From: Bugulina stolonifera
Taxonomy: Eukaryota; Bryozoa; Gymnolaemata; Cheilostomatida; Bugulidae
Direction of reading: 5' to 3'
DNA length: 64,000 nucleotides
Assembly (NCBI GenBank): GCA_935421135.1
Contig: OW285195.1
Coordinates: 14,150,158-14,214,157 of the forward strand
Shown in pieces: positions 22,979 to 35,200 of this stretch. Numbering within the stretch: the stretch's first letter is position 1; every line of letters starts with the position of its first letter. The translations under genes were made by a program, and so were the position numbers. A model generated the notes under the pieces. It saw only the letters and a list, made by a program, of their open reading frames with translations. It searched no databases and was not told where the DNA came from.

Positions 22979-25675
22979 AGTGACTTGCTTTATACAACGC
23001 ATTCACTTGAGGTGTTTTGCAAAGTAACTGGGCTTGAACTGACTTGTAAAACAGAAATCATGCTGTAGGAGTGATAAAAATGATGCTATACACAAGCTTT
23101 AAACTTCACCACCAATATTTGGGCGGCAATGGCATTCAGGCAGTTTAAGGCCTGGGATTTGATCGCATACTTGCATGTAGCCAATAGCTCATGTACGTGT
23201 ATCTAGTACTATTAATACTATAGAGAGTATACAGCCTCTGTATGCTTACATGTAATCGAAAGTATATGCTTGTAGTACTGAAGTAGCACAGAGAGCGCAC
23301 AACTCCTTTGTATTTTTATGTAACCGATAGTGTATGCTTGTAGTACTAACCCCTGCATACTTGCATGTAATAAATATGTATATATGTAATGCCACAATAT
23401 TAAAAAAGAGTACAGAGGTTTGGCACATTAGAGTAAATTATTATAGACCAATGAGCACACAAACCACTGCAGTTTGAATTGTGGTAAACTGGTTGTGAAC
23501 TACATTCATTAGTTTACATTGAAATAACAAGAACAACCAAATGAAAGGTTACCTCTCTCATTCTCACCTGCTGGCATATAAACAAGTTGGAATTTTTACC
23601 AAACTAAATCCCAATTCTCCCTTAGAAGAGAGAGAGAGTCGGTGCTCTTATAAACAACTACTCTAGTTAATAGGCGACTGTGCGAAAATTTCATTGGGAT
23701 AGAGAATAGTCTGACAGCTGCCGTCAGATAAATAATTAGAATATGTGAAATGTGTTAACCCAATACTTTCCTTCGCAATTAAGCATGATGCGTATGCTCT
23801 AGCGTGTGTCTGTAGTTAAATCAATACTTGTAATGTAATTCATAGATTCTGCATGGCCATTGCAGATCTTCTATGACCTGGCCACTTCACAACAAAATCT
23901 AGATCAGAAATGTAACCAAATGAATAGTCAGATGTGTTTACCGAAATATAATTTTTAGGTAACAATAGTCCAGTCTAAGATTGTGTTTGCACCAGATTGA
24001 AATTTTGTCGTTCTGCTTGTAAGATGAGAGTACCAAAAGATTATTTAAAAGATAATAATGTACAATAGCAATACAGAGAGAACACATGTAACAGATTCGG
24101 CATGACCCATGCAGATACAGCTACACCTACATGTATGTTCAATCTACATGTACATGTACAATACTCATAGTTAACTCTACTATTATTTTAAATATTATTA
24201 GGTGCTGCATTATTATTGCTACATTGTGTGCTTGCATCCTGTAAATTATACAAGCATATTATTGCGTTACATTGTATTTGCAATGTACTTGTGTCATCTA
24301 AATTATACATAATGCTAGTATGTTATTGCATACACAATCATGTCAGCTGATTATTATTCTATACTATTCTGTGGCTCTTAGCTTCGTACAATCCCAGCTG
24401 CTATTGGCAGCTTGAAAGCTTTAATCCAGTATATTGCTAATGCACCTGAGGCTGTACACGTACAGGTATGGTTGTAGTATCACCACTGTACATTATGATG
24501 TAGCACTGTAACTACTGTTGCTGTATACTTATGTAGTAGCACTGCTGTAGTGATATATTGTAGTATTGGTTGTTGTACATAAATAATGTATACGTAGTAT
24601 AGCTGCTGTAAATAGTACATATGTGTATATATCATTACTAATGCAGTAGTATCGTTGCTGCACATAATGTAGTATTGTTACTGTACATGCAATACATGTA
24701 TAACTTATTGTGCTTGTTGCAATACATTATGGACTACAAGTAATATAATTGCATAAATTCTACAACCAAGCTGTAGTACATGTAACTATGTCTAATCTTT
24801 GATCCATGGTTTGTATTCTTGAAATTATTTTATTTATTTTTACTGGCAAAAAAGATAAGTTCATTCTACAGGAGAAAATAACCCTCATTTCAATTCATTG
24901 TGTGTTCTAAGTTATTTATTTGGATTTTACAAAGTAGTGGCTATGCATCCACTTTTGTATCACCTTGCCTAACAGCAGTTATAGACAATATTAGTAGCAT
25001 TAATTAACACCATTACTTTTCATTCATGGAAAGAAGGAGATCAAAGGCCACCAAACTTCTAAGAAAGGTATCAAAGGGATCCTTGTATATTATCATCTCC
25101 CACACATCCCTATAATGGCAAAGACTTCAAAAAGTAACGCATAGCCTAGTCAATACTACATGGACATCATGTATTTGCTTAGTAACCTACATGTACAATG
25201 TAACATAATTGTATGTCACACACCTGAGCTGCTATACTGCACGCATGTATTGGACAATCAGAGCTAGTCTGTCTGAGGATAATTAATCTAATGTCTTTGT
25301 ATCTACATACATTAGATAATTACTATAATATAATAATTATATCTCATTATTTGCCTATTAATTAACTCCTCTTGAGATCTGTGTATAGCAATATTACTTT
25401 TCTGATATAAATATATATTCTATAGCATACATCGACCTCATTCTATAAATAGATTATGTAGACAGATGTACAATGCATATGCATTTAATGTGAAACTCAA
25501 TTAATGATGTACTATTATGTAACACATTAGTTGCCCATAATAGCTACATGGCATCTATTTCCTAGCTTGACACTTGTTTAGCTCTCTAGCTGTTGATGAA
25601 CCTGCCAATACTGTCATTAGGTGAAGAGTCTGAGGAACTAGAATCATTTATGAGTGAGACAGCAAGCGTTGCGCA
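22979..25675. other. Intergenic spacer, no gene seen
   Basis: About 2.7 kb of AT-rich sequence with several TACATGTA runs (for example 24130-24155). No exon with supporting splice sites was found. Confidence 0.5.
23369..23374 (+). terminator. Possible poly(A) signal of lectin gene 2
   Basis: AATAAA about 390 bases after the stop of gene 2, on the coding strand. It is the nearest clear hexamer I noticed, but not proven. Confidence 0.3.
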
Positions 25676-27391
25676 ATGTGCTGCCGTGGAGTGGGTAGTA
25701 GACGCTTATGTATACTTTCAACTTCTGTAGTTTGCTCACTGTTTCTGTTAGCCTTAGGGCTAATGCGATGGACAGCAAATTTTGATTTTCCGAAGCCTTC
25801 TGCAAAACCAATGACAAAAATGGAGAGTATACTACACTCAACGTGGAATGAAATAATTGAAAATCGAAAGCGAGACAAAGACGAGGGTAAAGTGATAGTC
25901 GTAGGGTCGATAGAGGAATACCACATGATGTTATACATAAGGAAAAAGTATTGTTGGACATCGGAATGCATGTTATGTAACCGTGATGTGACCACCTTAG
26001 TAATACGAGGATTTGAGAGAAGGAAGCCGTGGTTGATTCTTAAGAAATCTGATCTCCTACCAAATATACAGTCTGCCGAGAAGATCCGAAAAGGACTTCG
26101 CTATCTGGAGATAGAAAACATGGGATTGAAGGTAAGTCTATATATAACACTAGTTCTAGAGACATGTCCAAAGATCTATATGGGAGAAAAATATAAAATT
26201 AAATGTCAAGAAGATGATTAGCATTAGAACAATTTTATTGTGTTTAGAATACACGTAGTATAAATGTGATTAAATCTTTTGATTGGTAAAAATTGCTAGA
26301 AGAAATAAGACTGTGAATGAAAAGTATAATGACTTGTGAATAAATTTTATAATTGCGACAACTTACCGTTTTAACGTTTGGATGACGGTGACAGACCTAT
26401 TTCCTGTAGGTAACCAGGTGTGTTGGTAAATAGTGCTAATATCTTAAAATGCAGCTTGCCTTATCATGAAGTTTAATTATGGATGCATTGAAAGAAATAT
26501 CGTGAAATTATTTGCAAAAGTCAGTTAGGTTTATCCTTATTCCACTTGAGTTGTTCATAGTTCTATTTTATGAACATACATGTACACTCGTAGTATAATG
26601 TTCCTTATAACCTTATATACGATTTTTACAATATTAAAGTTTATGCTTGTGACTAGCATAAGAGCGTTGCCTCATAATAGAATCAGTTTTGAGAAAGATA
26701 AGAAGCAAAGGCTATCTCATTTTCTGTTTGGTGACTCCGGCACCTGCTGGCACCTGCTGATGATCTAGATTACAGCAGTATTAGTGGCTAAGCTCATTGT
26801 TACAACCCGTACAAGTTACAGGGATAATGTGGCTGTAAACAGTGCTTAATAGCGTCACTGTTCTACTGATAGTAATAATTTAGATATACCCTTTTGAGCA
26901 GTACTCTGTGTGCTACAATAATGCACTTGTATTTGTAGTGGATAAATGTCAAGGCCTTTGAAGAGACAAAAAACATAATATATTTATCCCTTCGACACAA
27001 CAATTTGATTCAAATTCATCCAGACACTTTCCAGTCATTGGGTCGTTTAGAGCTTCTGGATGTCAGAGACAATAACATCCAATCACTAGATCTGAGTACT
27101 CTAGCTGGGGCACTTGTTATAGATGCCAGTAACAACCCGTTAGTAACTGTCACAAATCTTCCCATGTTTGAGAGACAATCCAAATCTGTTTATGTGTTTA
27201 ATAACTCTAAAATACAAAATATGACGTACTGTACTCGTAATGACTCTACCGCCTACCCTCCACATCTTTATATTAGCACTAGAGAACGCACCCTAGTGTG
27301 TGGAGGCCGTCCCATAATTCCTAGCAATGCAGGAAACATTTGCCAGCCTAAAACAAATATTTCGTTCATAGAGATTAAATATTTCTTGTAA
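25676..27391 (+). CDS. Signal-anchored leucine-rich-repeat protein
   Basis: Two exons, 25676-26131 and 26939-27391, joined in phase 0, give 302 residues. A short basic N-terminus is followed by a hydrophobic segment (LCILSTSVVCSLFLLALGLM) near residues 11-30, either a signal anchor (type II) or a signal peptide. A Lys/Arg-rich region comes next, with Cys pairs in KKYCWTSECMLC. Leucine-rich repeats start at about residue 130 and cross the intron (LRYLEIENMGLK, IIYLSLRHNNLIQIHPDTF, LELLDVRDNNIQSLDLS, ALVIDASNNPL). The end holds a small cysteine-containing cap (CTRN...LVCGG...ICQ). The role is unknown; LRR ectodomains usually bind proteins. No kinase, TIR or Ig domain is visible. The last 15 residues (after ICQ) may be read-through of a poor donor rather than real coding sequence. 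Confidence 0.75.
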
Positions 27392-27940
27392 AATTGATAA
27401 AAATACTGCACACTGTTATAGTGGATATACAATCTTTTACTGATCATATCTGAATGAAACACCAGGGATAGAATGTAGCCTACATTTATTTTATATATTT
27501 TTGTGCATATTTCTGGTTTTAGGTGAATGGCTGTAATGAATGCACCCAAACATATGATAATTGATTATTCAACTTTTGTTCTGAAGTACAATCTATAAAG
27601 TTTACGAGGTATTTTAAGTATAGATATTTTATGTACAATTACAATAATTTATGTACAGTACATGTACAATGTACTGGTATGTAATAAATAAAATAATATT
27701 ATGTATAAGGAAAGGAAATTTTAACATGCCTAATAACACAATTTGGATGGTAAATGTTGTAAAATCTCAATACCAGGCTGTTTCTCATACAATTTGTGTT
27801 GTTATACAACACACAGCATCCATGTACACTTATCTGATTATGGATTAGATCAGAGGGGATTATCTTTTATTATCTAAGACTATTGGTAGATTAGCATTTT
27901 GGGACATTTTGTGGCTGCTCACTCTTTTATTTTCCTGCTA

Positions 27941-28024
27941 TGAGTGGATTATCTACCCCTGTGAGCGGATTATCTACCCCTGTGAGTGGATTATCTACCC
28001 CTGTGAGTGGATTATCTACCCCTG
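27941..28024. repeat. 21-bp tandem repeat, four copies
   Basis: Four units of TGAGTGGATTATCTACCCCT plus G, with only single-base differences. The matching place in the second duplicated segment (near 39727-39750) has one degenerate unit, so the array grew after duplication. Confidence 0.85.
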
Positions 28025-28112
28025 ACAGTTTTCAATGGTTTAGCCCTTAGCCATTGGTCATCTATGCAGAACCCCCTGGTTCCCAGTCTTACTTCTCCGT
28101 TAGTACAATGTA

Positions 28113-28257
28113 TATACAATATTCTGTTGTTATGTACAATATTCTGTTGTTACATACAATGTTATGTTGTTATGTACAATGTTATGTTGTTATGTACAAT
28201 GTTATGTTGTTATGTTCAATGTTGTGTTGTTACATACAATGTTATGTTGTTATGTGT
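28113..28257. repeat. 20-bp tandem repeat, about seven copies
   Basis: Units of ATGTACAATGTTATGTTGTT with small changes. The period is not divisible by three, so two forward frames stay open through it; these are not genes. About three units occur at the paralogous position near 39835-39890. Confidence 0.85.
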
Positions 28258-29210
28258 ATGTACAATGTTTTGTGGTTGTGCACTGATATCTGAATAATAA
28301 TGATTGAGAGATAGTGCCAGGTAAATTAATCTGACAATCAATACTGATATATTAGTATCTATTATCCTCTCTGCTCTTGTTCTTCTATGGTAATAATGCA
28401 CATTGATCGTACATTATCTTATAATTATACAGTCATGCTACATCATAATCTTTATAAGATTGACCTCTGGTTGACCCCTAGTAATGATTCTTCTGGCAGA
28501 TTTACTCGCGTCCATGGTCCATGCACTCTCGTGAAGCAATCTAAATCAACAGTAACTTTTCAAGTAAATTGATTGACCTTCACCTTTAACACAAATTAGT
28601 GTTGTGTGTGTATTAGACTTAGGTTCTTGTGTTAGTGATCAGTGCTTATTGCCTACTAGTCACTAAGACACACCTATGTTGATTCAATTAATTAAAAATC
28701 TCAGTCAATCCTCATGATAGAGGTATGCTACATGCAGAGTGTAAATAACATCAGAACACATAGACCAATTCAAGTTAATTATCACACATTGACATACATT
28801 TTTATTAGGCTTCTAGTCTCCTGCAAGCTCTAGCATCCCAGTGATATCATTTTGTTCTAGAATATTTCATTGGCTTGATAAGAAGAATCCCTCACTGGAC
28901 TACCCGCAATAGACCATATTAAATCAAAAGACTAGTAGGCTATGGTGTAGTAAATAGTGATTGATTCAATAGACTAAGGACCATATCATTTCATTAACAA
29001 GGTCGAGGCTTAATACCAGTAGCTAATGTTGGTAAGATGACAAAGTTATCATCTGGTGAATAACTAGCAATGCACCTTAGTACACAAAGGATGTTTACCC
29101 TAAGTAGGGGTATAAAGAAAGCTCTTCCTATCTGGACATACCATTCTAGACGAATCAAACTTATCGACTTGTAGGAAATATTCCACAAGCCTTGAGTCTA
29201 ACCAACAATA

Positions 29211-32200
29211 ATGGCTAGAGCAAGCTTGTACTGTGAATTGTTGGTAAGCAAACTAGAATACATTACAGTGTCAGTTAGTGGTAACAAAATTTGTGGTCCA
29301 ACCATTTTTCGATCTTAGAAAGTTTCATACCAGTACGAAATTTATTTGATATACAAAATAGATTTTTACCAACGAGTAATTGTCAAGGTCAAGGTAGTTG
29401 GTTTTCTTAAAAGCATAAAGCATGAAAATTAATTGCTTAAAATGCAGGAAATATGCAACGTAGAAAAACTATGTAAAATTGGAGTTTAGAAAGATAACTA
29501 TTGTACATGTATGTTGGAAAAAAGCTGAAGCGTACTCTCTGTTATAACTAGTCCAATATATATTTTATATGATGAGTTATATGATTGCAATTGCATGGCA
29601 CACCAACTATTTTGGTTGCATATTATCCTGTTACATGTGCAATGTATAAGTAAAAATATTAGGAAGACGTTAAACCCCGTTTTAATATATACCTAGATGG
29701 TCATAATAAGTATGAGAGGAGGAATGACTAATGCAGACTCTTTGACGATAGACGAGAGACTAGCTAATGCTGCCGCTGCCGTACCTCGATCTACTACTGG
29801 GTTTAGTGACAGGGGAAAAGGTATTCTCATTCATGTCTCATGACTTGGTGCAGCATTAATGGTGCAGTGAGCTAGTGATCAAAGTTATCTACAGCGATCG
29901 TTACTTGTATTAGATAAAGAAAGAGTAGATAAGTAATCCAATGCTTTGACTGGTAAAATCAGAGTCAGATAGATTAAAATTTTGTATAAAAGAGTATAAA
30001 AATTATACTATTTTAGTTTGTTGCAGATTACATACCAACTAAAGATGACGGCTACGTTTTAACGGAGATAGACATTCTGAAAGAGACACCAACCCATGAG
30101 GAGTCATCCTTAGAAACTGACAGAGGGACAGGTTGGAGGAATACTGGAGGGAATAGGAAATGGAGAGAAAGGAGGTATAGACAAAAGAGACACGCCTGGC
30201 TTGATGTCAAACGCTATTGGCCAGAAAATAAAGTCTATTATAGGTTCTCAAAAAAATTTAGTAAGTTCAGTAGCCATTATAGGCTCCTAGGCCACCTCGG
30301 ACCATTATGGGCTCTTAGACCACTTTGAACCATTATGGGCTCCTAGACCACTTTGAAAGAGGTCAATATCTACATTGGGTCAAAGACTATATGGAGCGAC
30401 ATATAGATTAATATGTACATGGGCTTACTTGTACTGTCAAAACAAAAATACACAGTAATGACCGTTGGATCTTATAGTAGCATTTCAATGTGTAGCCTAA
30501 TGTTACAACTGTAGATGGTAACACATTTAATTTACTGTCTCTGGCCACAGGGAACTGCATGAATGTTCTTAGTGACATTATTTGTTGTAAGACATGCCTA
30601 CATACATGTACATGCATTATATGCATGGACATCTATGTATACAATGTATGTGTACATTGTATACATATACATGTACATGTATGCAAACTCTTGTTCGCTG
30701 TAGGAAAATGGAGAGAAATAGCCGTCTTTGATCAAGCTATCCAAGAGTTTAACAAATACACATGCATAGAATGGATCCATAGCACATCTCAGAACACCCC
30801 ACACATTGAAATAACTCGAAAATCTGGCTGCTACTCTGCTATTGGCTACGAGTACTGGAGACAACCGAATGAACCACAAATAATGAATCTTGGTCCTGGT
30901 TGCTTGAATGTAGGGTTTATATATATTTTCTAACGGATTTACCTGAACTGTGACTTTATATATCGTCTAAGCTAAACAAATATATGTTTTATTGCTTTAG
31001 TAAAATATCATATCATAATATGATTCAAGAGCGTGTTATTGCTGATGTAATATAAGCATATGAGACATCATTGAACAGCCGTGGTATGCACAAGAGAATA
31101 TATATGAGGCTAGTATTCAGTTAACTGTATCATTTCATTCGACCTTCTTTAGGATATATCGATACCAGTCCACGAGATGATGCATGCATTAGGAGTATTC
31201 CACGAACAGACTCGTCCAGACAGAGATGACTATATCAGAATCGTCAAAGAAAATATCCAAGATGGCGCCTCACGATCATTTGCTCTTAACGAACATAAAG
31301 TTAACTTATTCAATATACCATATGACTATCATAGCATCATGCATTACGGACCCAAGGTACAGTGTCTGTCCATAAAAGTAATAATACATCTCATTACGAT
31401 TCGAAGTTGTCCTCTCTTCTTAAGAGGGAGGACAATTTCTAATTATATTCAATAACTTATTAATGCTCTTGCTACAAAGTCTTGCTATTGAACTAGTTAT
31501 GCTAAGTCTAACACTGTACTAATCTCAAGCTAATGTTCTTGAATGAGAATTATTGTCTTTCTAGTAATCTCAGCAATTTATTCAACTTGTCATGTAAATG
31601 TCATGCAATGTGTGTAAATGCATGCAATCCATTTAAATTTAAAGCTTAAACTCATAAAACTAATTATTTACAAAGATGTATTGGAACGTTGATCGAACCT
31701 TCCTCACTTACGTTGCAATCACTAGTGGAACTCATGCTAATATTGCAGTCATACTCTAAAGACTCATCAAAGAACTCTACTAAAATTACTATAGAGACAA
31801 TTGACCCTGCATATCAGAGCATTATCGGGAGAGGAAAGACATTCTCATTCCTTGACTTGAAGCTCTTAAACGAGATGTACAAGTGTAACGGTAAGTCAAA
31901 ATCTTGTTGCATACACGTATAGGAGTAGTTAACCATTATTCATGAGTGTGTACAGACTATAGAGAGAAGTTATCCTCTCTCTGCTGTTACAGACAACTGT
32001 GAGCCAGACAACTGCCCCAAAGGGACATTTCAAGGTGTGGGGTGTCATTGCTACTGCCCCGTGAAAGAAGATAGAAATCTTCCAGCTATCAAATGTGGAA
32101 GTGAGTAATGCAAGATTACAGATAAATACACAAATTAAAAACAATTTGATTTACAGTTCAACTTTTGCAATTCAAATTTTATCTTGAATACTAACTGAAT

Positions 32201-35200
32201 ATTAATTGAATATTAACCAATCTTCTATATGCTAGCCGCCTCTTTGAAAAATCTCAGGCAGTTTAAACTCTGAAGTAGTCTGTCACTGTACAACATGCAA
32301 CATTTTTCTCGACAGTGAAAGGTTAAAATGACTATGATACTAGCCAGTGGTCAAAATCTAATAAAAGAGGTGGGGGTCTCTAGGGTAGCAGACATAATCA
32401 CTTTAAGGAGCGAAGGGCGCCGGCGGAAGGGTCCGTGAGGGGCGCCTCCTGAAAATTGGAAACTTTATCAAAATTAGACACCGAAATGGTGCAAAATCCA
32501 AGAACTTCAGGTTAAAATATGGTCCAAGATCTTAAGGTAAAAGATGGTCCAATTATTATTATAATATAGTAATCTGTAGGGGTCTATCAGTCTGAGGGAC
32601 CCCCTGAAATTTATGGTAGGGGGACTGCGTCCCCCACGACCCCCAACTTTGACCACTAATACCAGCAAAATTACAAATACATACCCAAGTAGCTTTCCTT
32701 TGCTGACACAGCGTATTCGAGTCATGTGGTTAATGGTAGTGCTGCATGGTATTTCGGTTCCAAAATTTAAAAGGTAAACCGATGCCGATGAATGTGGAAT
32801 GCGGTGGTGCGGTTCGATTCAGTTTTAAAATTCGAATCGTGCCTGGCCTCTTAACTATGACTATGACAGTAAACCCTCACTGGGTATATTGATGGCTTAC
32901 AGTTAAGTTTGTATTTCAAGTATGACATTGAATTATAAGGAAAATGGCTGGCGCTGAGAACATTTAAATTCACGCTATGCTTCTTTCAATCCTTATAGTT
33001 CGATGCCACCCTTGGAATTTAGACTTAGCTGCAGCCATAATGTTATCACTCAGTGGTTATTTATAGCAGTTATTATTGCATATCATTATAAAAAATTAAA
33101 GTGGCCGCCATTTTTGTGCTTCTTTTAATCCTTATAATTCAATGTCATACTTGAAATACAAACTTAACTGTAAGCCATCAATATACCCAGTGAGGGTTTA
33201 CTGTCTTTTTTATTCAATTCTAGCAGTCAAATTTTCGCATTGTTATAAATCATTAATATTTAATTATTGCAAATTATAAAACCAAAGGAAAATGGCAGCC
33301 ATTTCCGGTAATAGCTGAAACTACGGACACGTGAATTCATAATATTATGCATCTTTCAATCTCTATACTTCGATATCATCTTTGGAATTCAGACTTAGCT
33401 GCAGGCAGCCATCATTTTCACCCGGAGAAGATTTACTTTAGTTTCACTCTATTCCAGTTGTCATACTTGCATATTATTGAAGATAATTGGCATTTGATAA
33501 TTGCGATTTAATAGAGAAAAGTAAAAATGGCCGTCATCACAGTTTACAAGCAGAGTGTGGCAACTCCCAACATTGAATATTCGGTTTTCGGTTCGATCCA
33601 CTTTTTTCCTGAATTTAAAAAACGAAATTAAACCGAGGGGTAGAAAACAACTTTGGTGTCATTCAGTTTTTTTTGAAATATCAGCAAAAAAACTGAATGA
33701 ACATACAAATCCAACCTGCCCAGCACTAATTAATGATGATAACTAATAGAGGGAGAAGTCTGCATTCTACCAAATATTCCATGTGGTTGTGGTGAGAAAA
33801 CGGATGCCTGTAGCACGCTAGCCAATACCGTGTGTGACTCACCATCAGATAGCTGTATATGTGATGCTGACAATGGGTATATCCTCCATAACGGCACGTG
33901 CGTCCACCATACAAGTAAGTGGAATTAAAATTTTATAGAGCTACCCCTTTCTAATTTAAAAGTTTAAAATAGAAATACAAATCATTAGATGATGCAGTGC
34001 TATTCTTTGAGGCAGTAGATCTGAGGGTCTTTGGTTTAAATCCAGAAGCAGTTTCAACTAAAGCACAGATACTGCCGCTCATTCAAGTCAAAGACATTCG
34101 CTTAGTCAGATGATTAAATGTGTGCAGTGATATCAAGACAAGTGTGCTATTTCTAAAGAAAACAAACTATCAATGTTCTGAGTCCAATGATCTACATTAT
34201 TTCTTATTCCTAAGTTTATAAAATGTTATTTCTAATGGCAGCCGTAGAATGTACAGCACTTGGAGCGGAGTGTGCATGCTCTATGCACTCTGAATCCTGT
34301 GACAGTTTAGTACAGTCTATATGTGACACGACTACAGACTCTTGTGTCTGTAAGACAGGATATGCACAGACCTCTGACACCGTCTGCACTGACATCAACT
34401 GTAAGTCATCTTCCTTTACCTGCGACCATCTTGCATCAGTGTCATTAGATTTGTTTGCTGTTGTTTCTTGACTGTCAATAAGATTGTGTATAAGTATAAG
34501 CAGTGATTATGCTTTGAAAGTTGTCTTCTCTCTTCTATATATTCATTTTACTCAACGTAACTCGTTGCAATGCAAGCCATTTACTAATTAGTGGAAGAAG
34601 GAATTTGTGATTAAACACATTGGATTTTAGAGTGGTTTGCAAATATTGGGTTGAGGCAATGACTTATATTTGAGAATTTACGGTGAAAAACTTACCCATT
34701 CTAGGTGAAATAATCGTCATTATTCTCACATTATTTTGTTTTAGCTATTAGTTGCAACACGGCTGGGAAGAAATGCTACTGTTCAGAGAAAGGTTCTGAT
34801 GCATGTACTCAAGTACCTGTGAGCACCTGTAATGAGGTATCTGACAGTTGCCGATGTGATGATGGGTACTATAATAATGATGGAACTTGCATGAAACCTC
34901 CAGGTTGGTTTAGACACAGCTAGCCTACATGGTTGTGCATCAATATCAAATAAAAATGAAGTTTGGCCTCTTTTCAGGCATTACCATTGGCAAACTTGTT
35001 AGCTTATGTCAAACACTGCATGTATAATATGTAAATGTATTATATAAGAGTACCTAGTGTACAATGTATAGATCATCTAATGTAATTAGAAATTGTTCAC
35101 CCTTGATAATCACTGACAAGAGAGCACAACTCTGGAAATTTCTCAATTTTCAGCTGTCAAGCTTCTGTGGGTTACATCAACCCTTACACGTACAATGTAC

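Larger units (their letters stand above)
27392..29210. other. Spacer between LRR gene and astacin gene A; start of duplicated segment
   Basis: Contains AATAAA-type hexamers near 27682, two minisatellites and, from about 27.7 kb, sequence that reappears before astacin gene B at about 39.5 and 41.2 kb. No well-supported exon. Confidence 0.5.

Noticed and set aside
28007..28297. Two overlapping forward frames rich in Cys, Val and Tyr
   Set aside because: Generated by the 20-bp tandem repeat; no splice sites or family match.
28387..28572. Frame of 61 codons that looks protein-like
   Set aside because: It could follow an acceptor at about 28430, but it does not join in phase with the LRR gene upstream or with astacin gene A, and I saw no counterpart in the second duplicated segment.
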